In this document: positions 25,501-37,072 of the stretch, one piece after another
How the letters are laid out: each line of letters starts with the position of its first letter
Numbering within the stretch: the first letter of the stretch is position 1
Assembly: GCA_019321725.1 (NCBI GenBank)
Contig: CM033110.1
Coordinates: 6,565,278 to 6,629,277 of the forward strand
Reading direction: 5' to 3'
Source of the DNA: Paulownia fortunei
Lineage: Eukaryota > Streptophyta > Magnoliopsida > Lamiales > Paulowniaceae
DNA: 64,000 bases
Position numbers and translations under genes: made by a program
The notes under the pieces: generated by a model
Told to the model about the DNA's origin: nothing
The model's input: the letters and a program-made list of their open reading frames with translations, nothing else
Databases searched by the model: none

Positions 25501-28500
25501 TAACTAGGATTAGACTTTTATCAGGGAATAGAGAAGCTAATCCTACTAAGACTCAACCTACACTCTTAGCAAGACTCCAACACAAAAGGAATAGGAATAA
25601 GACTTTGTAACCTAATAACAGAAAATATTCTGCAATTATAAAAGTACCAAAATACCCTTGACTTGACTAAATTGCTAAAAACCACAACGAATCCCAAACG
25701 AGTAAACTTAAAAACAAAACTAAATACTAATTATTCAAGTTCCCAAGTAAGGTTTCCATCACCCAAGTCACACCAAAATCAAAGCTAGAGCTATGGAAGT
25801 ATCTTTCTCTTTCTTTTTTAAACCTTCACAGGTTGTTGCCATTTGTCTCTCTCACTGATGTGGCCTCAACCCACCAAGATTAGAAATTTTTTTTAATGAG
25901 CAAACTAGTTAAATTACCTCTTATAAAAGAATGGACTAACTAAACAGTACATTCTTAAAACATAAATTAGACACAGAATAAACGTACACAATCAACTCTG
26001 GGAACCTTCAACTTGTTACTCTACCTTCCTCATAAACCGTCATCCAAAAAGAAAAGAAAAGAAGGTAAACTATTTTTGCTTTCCACCATATTTCCCTGTA
26101 TTTGATGAAAGAGTTTCCTAATATTTACTCCCTCTGCCCCCAAATATATAGTCCTGTTTGCTAACTGCTTAATCTTTTCACTAACTTATTACATTAAATC
26201 CATTGACAATTTTGATGTCACGACTTTCAAATCTTAATATTTGTTATTTTTTTTTTCAATATTATACAAATATATTTTACATAAATCAAGTAATTTTTTC
26301 ACTATTGCACATGAAATATTAATCAAGATGACAGGCAATAGAACCAACGGGACAATAATTTGGGGATGGAGGGGGTATACCTTAATTGCTTTAAGCTACA
26401 TGTTTTGAAGGACATATAGCAAGTGAATGCCTACATGGGCATGCATCAAGATTGTGAAACTGGAAATACAGCCTATACCTTACCTTTTTGGATGGTTAGC
26501 AGATTGGATAGTGCAAACATATTAATGTTAATGCAGATGCTAAAGGTGAAAGATGAGCATTTCCTTTCAATAGTTACATTAGTAGTATTGTTAACAGAAT
26601 CATCTAGGTTGTAGGTTCTGAAAAATGAACAACAATCAAATTGCAGCCAAATAAAACTTGACTTTTTCAATATTCAACTGCCTATAGAAGTGGTGATCTA
26701 GAGCAGGATCCATCTACTTTGCAGCTAGTACATCTAAGGTAAGGATCAGGATTTTAACAAGAGTCTACCACCCAACAAATAGTATTTCAGAAATATAATC
26801 TGACCAGCTTATTCAAAACATCCCATTGTTTAAAATAACTAAATCAAAGAGTATATTGGATTAGCAGAGAGTATATAGGTCCCCTGGAGACTTTCCTCTG
26901 TTGAAACAAAGGCGGATCTACAAAATAAGCTTGCCTTCGAGACTCAAAATCCTTATACTGGAAAGGTCAGAATCAGCTTTACATGATGCGGCCAGAGAGT
27001 AATTTAGGGGACCATGTTATCAGCTTCAGTTCTTTTATTTTCTTGTAGAACATAAAATTGACATCAAAACCCATGTGTTTGGTCATTCCTAACACGGTAA
27101 CATCCCTTTCCTGTTATCTGTCCCCTTGTTTAATGATAAACTTCTTCCCAGAACTTTTAAGCAAGAGAAGCGGAGCAGGAAGGGAGTTGAAGCACAAAAG
27201 AATAGCTTCTGGACATGTCCTATTAACCACATTTATCACCTGAAGATGCTAACCAAGCTACACACCAAACAGGAAGATCACACAAAATCTTTGACATACA
27301 ACATTGTTGACCCATCTTCTTCATCACTGCATGCGAACTTGAGTCTTATCCAAGATTTATTCCTTAGACCCTTAATTATTTTAAGTTACAGATGACATAG
27401 ATTGCCCATGCTAATCCACTTCTCCTAAATTTATCTACCAGTGATCTTTACATTCTTCTATCACCATGAGGTTTAAAAGCAAAATATAAGGTTTAAAAAA
27501 GGAGATGCCGAACTAGAATGCAAACGAAGACAATAAGAAACCGACTGAAACCTCTAGTGATCTTTATAAAGAATAGATTTATCCAGGCATCTGTAAAAAG
27601 TTTCAGGAATACAGTAAAAACGAGGAATTTGATAGAAATAAAAGAACAACCTGAAATGCAGTCAATACTGAAATTGGAAATAAACTCCTAAGTAAATAAG
27701 ACATGGTCTTCATAGAGATATTGAAGTAGCATTATTGATTTTTGTATATTTTTAAAGTTGTTAGTTGGGTCCTTTTGTAGGATTTGTCGTCATATACACA
27801 TAATTACTTCGCACTTTTTTGGATACTTATATTATTGTTATTTGAGCATATCTTCCGGAAGTTACTGACTTATTTAATTTCAACTTCCTTAACAAATTTA
27901 TCCAAGTGGAAATTTTCGTCTGTTGCATAATTAGGGACTTCTATTGTCGTTTCCATTAGTTTTTTAGGTCGTAACCACCTTCCACTCTATTTTCTCATGC
28001 ATTACATTTCATCCAATTATCCTACGAAATCTTCTAGTGGTTTTTCATCATAATTGTTTCCTATTTCTTAGCACATACGATCCATTATCTTATAAATCTT
28101 CCAATTCGTGACCATTCAAGTCAAATCGCAATGGAAATCTCCAGTCTGATGTTAAGTCTGAAGTTATTCAGATTTGAATTTCTGATAGATAGTCCCCATT
28201 CCCAATTGAAGTATCTCACCTCCACGTGAATTTTGGTCAAAGCCATTGGCATTGGCCCAACACCTCTGCGGTTCCCACAATTTGTCAGCACTGCACCTCA
28301 GTGGTTCTACATTCTGGTCCAAAATTCCTAAAGAGAGGTTGAGCTATGTTTACATTAGCTAAGGCTTCTTAATTGAAGGGCCCTAATTCAACTTAATATA
28401 ATTATTTTTTCCCTTTGCATGTTTGCATCAAACGGTTTTCAAAAGTACTCCTTGTCTCATCCTCCATGCAACATACTCAGCAGTCCGTATACAAATAAGA

Positions 28501-31500
28501 ACCCAGCAATCAGACCCCCAACGTTCTTTTAGACCTCGTTCCAACCCAATCCCCCCTTTGGTTTTAGAACCCTACAGCTGAAAGATAAAGTACCTTTTTC
28601 TATGCAAAACTCTAGTATTTGCTTCCCTAGAACAACCATGCTTTCCTTTTCTCTTCTCTCCTCAACTAGAGTTGTCCATGTTTAGGGCTTCTCAGATCAC
28701 AGACCCAAACTTTCAAGACAACTCCACTTTCTTTAGGTTGAACAGACTGTCTTGTACAATATATTTCTTGATTGCACCAAACATAAACTTTGAGTTCAAA
28801 GTTAAACGTATATATCATCAGAAAAGCCAGTACTGTTATCATGTCCAAAGATTACTAAGTAACGTAATACAAGAAAACATAACTAAAACTCGATAAAATT
28901 CCAAATCAACCACTATCAATCAGGCACTAATTAAAGATATGAAGGCACTTTATCAGGCTATATAACAGTAATAGTAGATTCCCATAGTCCTAATATAGGT
29001 TTCTGTATCTCAGTAGGGATCAGAGTTCTGGGACGGCAACACACAAATTTAAAGAACTGCCTAGCTCAGGAAACTACCTGCAAACGATCTGATGCAGGAC
29101 AAGAATGAATCGTTTTATTTCTATCCAGCACTTTCTCGATCCCTATCACCATCACTTTATCATTTATTTTAAAATATCCATGCCACTAACATTTTGTCCA
29201 TTTTAATCAGCAAAAGGACCTCAGTGAAGAGAAGGGGAGGCGTTCACAGAATTTCATGCTGACAACTATCACAAGGCTAACTTCTTCTCTCTTGAAGAGA
29301 AAGTGTGCAATAATCAGAGACAAGTATGCATCTGTTCATGTTTCAAAAAGTGGAAACAAAGTGCATGTTTGGGAGCATTTTTGGAATGAAAGTCCATCTA
29401 TAGAATTCTTAAGTGTTTTGGTAATGGTAAGTGTTTGGTAGAAATGTTTATGAGTATTGTTAAGTGTTTGGTAGAAATGCATATGAGCATTCTTAACTGT
29501 TTGGTATAAATGCACTTTATTGCTCATCTAGTAGGAGTACAAAAAAAGAAATTCAAAAGCCACAAATTTGCACTTCTCCAAAATGGACTTTTGAAGAAGT
29601 GACTTATTCTAAAAGTTCAGTCAAAGCCAAACACACAATTTTTTTACAAATGAACTTCTATATCTAAAAGTCCAATTGGAATGGGATTCAAAACACCCTC
29701 ATAATCATGGGTGGAAAAGAGAGGTGTGTCACACCATGCCTCAAAAGATGGGGATGCATTGGCAAAAGCTCAAACAACAAAATCCAATCAGCAAAGAATT
29801 TCAAAACCAAGAGAATCTCATATAGTTTGGGGGAAAATCAAGAAAAAGAAATGAGAAGAAGTTTATCGAGAGAATAGCAATTCTGAAAGAATTTAAAAAA
29901 TAAAATAAATAGAAGGTCTTATGTCTTCAATATCCATACCTTCATTGGAGTAACATTGTAAGTAGATACACCAGTTATTGGAGTTGAACTTCTATTTTCA
30001 GCAGTGTAGAATGCAAGGGCACTCTCCCCTGGCTTGACCCTTACCTGTAAGTTAGATAGCACATAATTATGATAAAAGAGTAAAAAGCATTTAAAATGTC
30101 ACCAAAATCTCTTTACAAATGATCTCCTGACATGCAAACAACAAGCATTTATCCTCATGTCCACATGGAAAAATGCATATTACTTAAGCACCTCTCTCTG
30201 TGTTGGTACAAACTTCCAGGGCATCCCATCAGCCACGTCAGCATTGAACTGCACAATAATCTCCCTGTAAACACAAGAACTAATGGTCATCCAAACACAA
30301 TCTACCGAGGTTGAAGCATAACTATCTTCATTGACCCTAGAACCTTGCTATGCAGAAGAATCCAAGAACAATAGTAGTGATATTTACTAAATAATACGTC
30401 CTCGCCTTATTCAATTTTTAACTGAGAAAGCTATCGTATAAATACAGCTGTAAAAATAGGGAATACCCTACATATGATGTACCAAGAAATATTGAGTTGC
30501 AGCCCACAGGAACAAAGTAAGTGGAAGCATGGTTAAAGTGGCTTCTACTACGCCAAAATGCAGCAGTTAAAAGTATTGAGAAATTATAACTTCTTTCAAG
30601 TTTCCTCCTCACCTCTTCTTAGAAAATTACTCCCAGTCTTAGCAAACTATTGTCTTAGTCATACCAAATGCAATGAAAACTCAGTAGACATTTTGTAACT
30701 CCGATAGGAACTATAAGACAAAAAAACCCAAAAAAAAAAAAAAAGAGCCTAAAGAAATAGACTTGCCTGTTGCTTCTCCACCAAAAATTTAGTTTAACTT
30801 ATGCATATGAGTTCCCTTGCGGGAAAAAAGAATAAAAAAATAATATTTAGGTCCGCCTTCCCTATTCCTCCTAATTTTCTAAATATTGGCCTTTTAGTTA
30901 AAGATGAATGCAATTCTACCATTTCATAGAAATGAATAAAGCAGATCAGCATCTTTAAGCTATGAAATTCACACCTGGATGTAACAGTTCCATCCTTCGC
31001 ATGACGAGCAATCTTTTCTTCAACACTCTGCAAAACACCAAGAGACAATGCATCTGTATCAATAATACAAAATGTATAAGCAAAAACTAGCACCACAGAT
31101 GAAATACAGTGAAACTATTTCACCTCCCGGCGCTGAACAGTACCCCCATAACCGGTAGCTTGACAAAACCTCCTATATAGAGGAACTGCAGCGTAACTAC
31201 ACCCCACCATAGCAAAGACCAATCCAGTCAGGTATAAAAGCATCTTCTTAGATTTATTTTCCATAGTAGCATGAGTAGAATATTGCCGGCCAAAATTGAC
31301 AGAACAGGATTCTCCCAGACTATAATTCCGCAAATTATTTCCATGCTTCGACATAAAACCCCGACAGTCAAATCCAAATGTTCGCCCGTATATATTGTTA
31401 TTACTTGCTCCAACAAAAGAATTGCGTCTTGGACCCACAGCATCAAGGTGCCTTGATTGAAAAACATAGACAATAAATTTCTTAACAAACAATAACAGGT

Positions 31501-31648
31501 ATTTAAGTATTCATATATGTGCAAAATTATCAAGATAAACAGATAGTAGCATTTGTGAAGTTAATTACCTGGATAAAAAGGGGGCTTGATGAAGAGAGCG
31601 TTTAATACAAGAAAAGAAATGGGCTCTAGAAAACCGGGAAAATGACAT
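22523..31648 (-). CDS. COX11: COX11, mitochondrial cytochrome c oxidase assembly protein (seven exons)
   Basis: The protein delivers copper to the CuB site of cytochrome c oxidase subunit 1, at the inner mitochondrial membrane. Exons with GT-AG splice sites: 31569-31648, 31124-31451, 30975-31027, 30192-30264, 29940-30044, 22704-22784, 22523-22627. Spliced product 274 residues; plant COX11 proteins are about 280. Residues 1-30 are Arg/Ser-rich without acidic residues (mitochondrial presequence). The transmembrane segment is about 97-115 ([19 protein letters not shown]). The conserved '[17 protein letters not shown]' follows, with Cys123. The copper-binding CFCFEEQ is at 223-229, and the C-terminus is 'VFFYIDPEF...[12 protein letters not shown]'. 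The start is the first ATG of an exon with presequence features. Intron 5 is 7,155 bp; the others are 76-710 bp. The gene looks intact. Confidence 0.96.
25270..25760 (-). repeat. LTR-like fragment with TATA box inside COX11 intron 5
   Basis: Read on the minus strand, this stretch has GGCCTATAAATAGGC (TATA box 25471-25478) followed by pyrimidine-rich, transcript-leader-like sequence, as in plant LTRs. No terminal repeats, primer site or coding sequence were found, so it may be a solo or partial LTR, or simply unrelated promoter-like DNA. The second copy is at 40795-41285. Confidence 0.35.
26128..26375. mobile_element. Stowaway-type MITE in COX11 intron 5
   Basis: The terminal inverted repeats start CTCCCTCTGCCCCCAAAT and end TTTGGGGATGGAGGGG, with a TA duplication on each side (26126-26127 and 26376-26377). 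This is the signature of Stowaway MITEs (Tc1/mariner-derived). Length 248 bp, non-coding. Confidence 0.9.
29408..29515. repeat. Short tandem repeat, about 33 bp unit
   Basis: Three to four diverged units begin TTAAGTGTTTGGTAGAAATG, each followed by a variable tail ending in TGAGTATTG or GAGCATTCT. It lies in COX11 intron 5, 425-530 bp from exon 5. GTTTGG / CCAAAC words on both sides (29368, 29630) hint that it sits in a MITE, but the termini are not clear. Confidence 0.65.
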
Positions 31649-33360
31649 GTTCAGTGAGAGTTGATCGTCTACTATAATATCAGAACAAATTCAGCAGCAT
31701 CTGCAAGACTGCGACCGGAAAGAAAAACAAAAAAACAAAAACAGGAAACCACTTATTAATTTCTCTTTGTAATTTTCTGAGAAAAATAATATTACTCTTC
31801 CACTCACGTAGCCGGAAGATCAATATATAGTAAATATTACCAAAGAAATAGAGTTAATAGTCTTGGAAAGAAAATGGGTCGGCATCAATATTCCCAAACC
31901 AATATAAAATAACAGAAATGAAGTTTTTGGGAAGAAGACTCTACCTTTGTTTCAGTGTTTGGCGGCTTCACTTCAGCCGTGGGTTTTATTTCTCAAAGCC
32001 ACGGAAATGAAGCTTTGCAAGTAAATTGGGTAATTTGGATCGACAATTTTGAATGCTTGGGGTTACCGAGTAATTTCCAAGATCACATTGGGGTAAAACA
32101 TATTTTAACAGTGGGGCTTGAGGGTGGGTTTTCGGGTTCGGGTATTTAGAATATTTTGTGGCCGTTTGGTTTCTTTTTCAAATTCATTTTGCATATTTCT
32201 AATACTTTTAGTTTGAAAATTTTTCGTAAAAATAAAAATATATTTGAATTAGTTATATTTTTATATTTGAAAATAAAAATATATTTGTTTTATAATGTCT
32301 TTTGCATGAAAACAAGTAAATTATTAGTAATTTTGAAAAAAACATTGGTAGGTGAAAGGATGCAAAATATTAGTAGGTTTAAAAATAATTTTAAAAATGA
32401 GAATAAATAGTATATCTAATAAAAATGGAAAAAACAAATGTATTTTTTAATTAGTAAAAATAGAAAGATTTTTTTTGAAAATAAAAGCAAACTCAATTTG
32501 CTATTCAATCTTGATCCAAAAAAGTCAGTACCCATTATATTGGGTCCGATTATTTCTATTATTATTGTTCAAATAAAAAAACTAATATCTAGGAAAAGAG
32601 CCAAAAATTTCAGATGTGGGAACTGGGCCAAACAAAACCTAACATCTTTTTTTTTTCCTTCTTTTTCTTCTTTTAATTTTCATGTTGCTTCTTCTTTTCT
32701 AGTTCCTTTTCATCCTTCGCTTTCTTCCACGTTTCATCTGTAACTCAACCTCTTCCCCTCCCGCCTGTTAAGTTTTATCCTCCACCACTGCCATCTGCCC
32801 GTAGCAGCTACCTCATTTTTTTAAACAAAAATAGAGGTATTTAGCCTCTATTTTATTTTTTTCTTTTTAGGTCTATAAAACAAAGACAGACCTCAACTTA
32901 ATTTATCCTCTTCGGACCACTAAAATATGGTCAAAGAAAGATCTTACCGTCATTATATACAACAGCCACAGTAGCAATTGTTGCCATTGTTGTCATTAAA
33001 AAGTGTAATGGAAGCTTGGTCGATTGGGAAGAGCTTGGGAGTTGGGATAGAAATCACTAGACTGTGGTTAAATAAAAATGAAGTAAGTAAAAGCCCTAGC
33101 CCCTAAGGGCTCGATTAGTTCATCAGATGGGGATTGATTTGGTTGATTGCACTATTTAGGACAAGTTCTCCAAATACAATCTTGTGTATAGCACATAGGA
33201 TAACAAAAATTGAATTGCAAGTTTAATTACTCATTTGTCCTTCAAGTGAAGAACACAATGAATCAAAAAAACGGTGTAATACATGCTACATTGGTTTATT
33301 ATTTATCAGGTGCTTAGATGAAAATGTGACACTTTTTAATCATCCAAACATTCAGTGTAT
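31649..33360. other. COX11 upstream region
   Basis: It contains the promoter and 5' leader of COX11 (minus strand) at roughly 31650-32000; no specific element can be assigned. Small plus-strand frames at 31955-32743 are AT-rich and resemble no family. The two-copy identity break falls in this region, at 32782. Confidence 0.4.
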
Positions 33361-33702
33361 TGTCCACCGAATGTAGCATCTCAAGGACCCATCCCTACTG
33401 ACCGCCATACCCACCATCTCCATTCTCCCCAATTGCCTGCCCCTCATCTCTAATCCAAACACACACCTCTCTCCATTCTGCCCAATTGCCCACTCCTCCT
33501 CTCCAATCCAAACACACTCTCTTTCTCACTACACATACCAAAAAACACACACTATGGCGATCACCAACCTTTCCAATTCTAATGGCAATTCCAACTATTT
33601 CTTTTTGGTTATATACGTATGCTCCAAGTTTTTTTTCTTTCCCAAATTCATAGAAAAAAGAAAATCATAGTGCCAGTATATGTGCTTAAAAAATCATAAA
33701 AA

Positions 33703-33840
33703 ATGGAGACCCAAACCACTACCACCGGCTGTGTTTCACTTCTGATGTTCTCTACCAACAAATCCAAAGACCCTTCTTTAGGCGGCTCCTCCGCTTCTCC
33801 ACTTCCCCCAAATGCCGTCTCTCTTTTTTCCCATCTTTGA
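33703..33840 (+). CDS. Small ORF, 45 residues, unknown
   Basis: The ORF starts METQTTTT and ends SLFSHL; it is Ser/Thr/Pro-rich and more GC-rich than its surroundings. It is preserved without indels in the second copy (49222-49359) although the DNA around it differs by several percent; two residue changes (Gly-Cys to Gly-Phe near position 10, Leu to Phe near 41) were seen. It may be a captured first exon or chance. No family recognised, no promoter identified. Confidence 0.25.
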   Translation: METQTTTTGCVSLLMFSTNKSKDPSLGGSSASPLPPNAVSLFSHL

Positions 33841-34439
33841 CCCTCCATCTTTTTCGCTACTACAATATCTAATCCTCCTTTTCTTCTGTGTGTAAAGATA
33901 ACAATAGTAGTAGTATCAAAGAATGCAGTCTCAAGTTCGATTTTTTTGACTCTATCTTCATCCCAATTAAACTCGTAATGGAGAATTCATGCAGAGGTAT
34001 AAAATTAAGGGCATACTAGTCAACAAGCGGGATTTTAATTTATAGATCCCATCAAATTATGGTATCATGCCACTTGTAGGTGGATACCCAATCAATTATT
34101 TAGTGGATAAGTTTAGGGGTCGGCCCAATAATGTCGAGCCACCATCAATAATCCAACTACTTAATTCAGCTAGACAACTTTTCTTATCCAAGCTAATCAA
34201 CCACTCTAATCAAGCCCTAATTATATTTGTCTCATTTTTTTTCTTTAAACATTCCAATCGATAATCAGGTAGGACAATATTATTGGATACTCAATCTAAA
34301 GTTTCAAGATCAAGGTGGGTAACCCAAAACTCAAAAAATTTCAAAGAAAAAGATTCGTTCTATTGAACCCAATCAAATCGAATCAGAAGCCGAAATACCT
34401 AACCCAAACCCCACCCTTAATAGGGAGATAAGTTAATTA

Positions 34440-34630
34440 GATTAGATAGAAAAAAGGGCTAAAATGAGAAATTTAAAAAATACATTTTAATCTTTTAAAA
34501 ATAATAACATATTTGGAAAATGTATTTTGAGGGAATCTTATTTTTATTTACCAAAACATCCCCAAATTGATTTTTATTTTCTCAAAACCCTTCTCTCATC
34601 TTTATATATCTTTCGATCATTATATCAAAT

Positions 34631-34668
<38 letters not shown>

Positions 34669-35000
34669 CATCCCAACATTACAAAAGTATATAATATATA
34701 TTATATCTTCCAATCATTGTCTTAATATAAATATTTTTTTTCTATCATTACATTAATATAATAACAATATTAAATACGATAAAAAATTAATGTTACACCA
34801 CTATCCAAATGAAACCTTTATGAAATGACTTCTACATAGAAAATGTCAGTCCCAAAATAGAACACATTTTTCACGGGAATATATCACACCTTTGTTTCTC
34901 AATAACTCAACCAAAAATATTTACATTCACCAAACATTCTCCAATTCTACTGTCAAAACGTATTTTTCCAAAAATATTTCTCCCGAGACACCCAAAATAA
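34440..35000. repeat. AT-rich dispersed repeat, possible MITE
   Basis: It includes a (TA)n microsatellite at 34633-34661 and phrases shared with 20240-20680. The second copy is at about 49975-50500, where the TA tract is shorter (50157-50173). No coding sequence. Confidence 0.4.
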
Positions 35001-35053
35001 CATCACATGTAGAAGGTTTAAAAGAATTACACTAATAACATTAGCTAAATGTA

Positions 35054-35250
35054 CTCCCTTGCCCTAAAATTATAGCTCTCGTCATAACAATATAATTTTA
35101 AACTATTTAATCTTTGAATTAGTTTATTGTGTTGGTTTTTTTTAATCTTGCTATTATTTATTTATATCTTAATATTTATTATATTATAATTAATTAAATA
35201 GAGAAAATATTTATTAAATTATTTATTATTGCACTCTTCAGCCCACTCCA
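35054..35250. repeat. Truncated Stowaway-like MITE at the LTR insertion site
   Basis: It begins TACTCCCTTGCCCTAAAAT, resembling a Stowaway terminus, and runs up to the target duplication CTCCA (35246-35250) next to the LTR at 35251. The expected second terminus is not found after the full element's 3' LTR at 62646. Counterpart at 50560-50756. Confidence 0.4.
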
Positions 35251-36879
35251 TGATAAGTGCATATTTTGACATATTTTTCTATCAAATTCTTTATACTTTT
35301 CTTACTTTATTCTTGTTAATATTATTGTTTTATTATTGTTTTATTAATATTTTATGTTAGGGAATAAATGGAAGCATGTTTCCAAACTTGTACAGTTTTT
35401 ATAATTTGAGCATAACTTCATGATCAAAAGCCCTGTGGACCTGAAGCTTATTTCATTTGAAAGCCAAGAGATAGAGGTACAACTTTTCTGTCGGAAGCTC
35501 AGCCCAATTCAGTCTTAATGATAGCAGAAAATTCGTCCAAGTAGTTGTAGAAAATAGATCACCAAAATTCAGATCAGAGTTCAGCCCAATATTGATGTTT
35601 TTTACCAATTCGGTTATATATCATGAGCCTAAATTTATTTTAGGCTGAAATTTGGATATGTTATACCCAAGAGGTAAATAAACAAGTTTGCTGAAAACAA
35701 GATGGTGTGAAAATGTGTTGACATGGTAAAAACATAGGCTGCAAGTTGCTGCTGCTGTTAAAGGGCGGCTCTTGGACATGACTCGGTAATTTGACCATAT
35801 CTCCTTCATCCGACCGTAAAATTTGAAAAAAGATATATGAAAATATATCAGCGTTGAAAGATATACAATTTTTATTCTTCACATGTCTTCAAAATCGGGA
35901 TGTATCTAACCAAAAAATGTAATTCAATTTAATGGGTGAGAAATTTGTGTAACAACTTACCAACTCTTGGCAACTAGCATACCACTTGATTAACCCCTCC
36001 ATTGTTTGTTTGGCCTCTAGCTTACTCCAAGTACTATAAATAGGCCATGTATTAAGCTTGTAAGAGGAGGGGGGTAGAGGGTTTCTTTAGGCTAAGTTAT
36101 CTAGTTTGTATGTTTTCTAGTATTGTAAGTTTTCTAGTAGTAATAGAAATGCATTCTCTAGTTTCTCTTATATTTTTAGTCTTTGCTACTTTTATTATGT
36201 CTTTCTAAATTTTATTTTGCTGAGGAAAAAGGGTGAATCTCTTGATGGAGGAAGAGAAATGGTTATAAGGGTAGAAATTATTTAAGTATGTTGAATTATT
36301 ATTTTTATTTTTGATCTAAACCTTACTTGTTTTGTGGTGATTCTTGATTTATGTATCTCCAATAGCACAACAAATACTTGGGTTCATTTAGCTTATTGTA
36401 CGGTTTTACCCCACCAACTGCTAATGTGAAACCTTGATTTGTTATTGATGAAGGTGTGCATAAATGCTAGATCCCATAAATAAGTGTTGACGTTAAGAAA
36501 TAATTTGCAATAATAAGACAATATCATGATTACCTTATTGCATGAGTTACTTGATAATATCTTCCTATTGGAACCTTCATTATATATGGATTCCAATTGT
36601 GGCAATTAATAGAGGTAAAAAGAATAAATAATCATTTCTCTATCCAAAACTCAGGAGTAGATCCCTAATCCTCAGTACTTTTATTATTTCAGTTTTTCTT
36701 TAGTTACATCATTCATTAATTGTTCATATATTTTGATTCACATAAACTCCATCTTTTTAGAAATATAAAGTTGAATTCTTCAAACAACTTCCTTGTGGAT
36801 CGACCTCGGACTCACGAGAAATTTATTACTTACTACAACCTGCACTTGGGTTTGCAACCTTAAAGTTGTAGCAAGTTTT

Positions 36880-36897
36880 TGACGCCGTTGCCGGGAA
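36880..36897 (+). other. Primer-binding site, tRNA-Asp type
   Basis: TGACGCCGTTGCCGGGAA has one clear mismatch within the tRNA-Asp complement, six bases after the LTR end. It primes minus-strand synthesis in Athila-type elements. Confidence 0.8.
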
Positions 36898-37072
36898 GGC
36901 AAGGTAAGTATTCAGGTTTGTTAATATTTTTCCTTTGTAAATATAGTTTGTTTATTTTCTTTATGGATATATGGTTATATGGTATCGTAGTCATAATTCT
37001 TGACGTTTAGTAAGAAATAATTCCGAAACTTTGTTTGAAACTTTGTTTGAATCATCTCCACACACTTCCACC

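Larger units (their letters stand above)
22785..29939 (-). other. COX11 intron 5, 7.2 kb, transposon-bearing
   Basis: The intron separates the exon ending '...NVTPMK' from '[11 protein letters not shown]...'. It holds an LTR-like minus-strand promoter region, a Stowaway MITE and a tandem repeat (listed separately). The remaining sequence shows no recognisable gene. All other introns of the gene are short, so the length is due to insertions. Confidence 0.9.

Noticed and set aside
24365..27395. Several 60-89 residue frames inside COX11 intron 5
   Set aside because: No domain resemblance; they lie in intron and repeat sequence, and their perfect repetition at +15,525 only reflects the duplicated block.
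31955..32743. Series of plus-strand frames divergent from COX11
   Set aside because: AT-driven composition with long Lys/Asn/Phe/Ile runs, no family resemblance and no splice-linked structure; identity in both copies is explained by the block duplication.
33648..33848. Minus-strand 66-residue frame, present in both copies
   Set aside because: It overlaps the small plus-strand ORF and the CT-rich leader; the residues show no family similarity and the frame is a shadow of the other strand.
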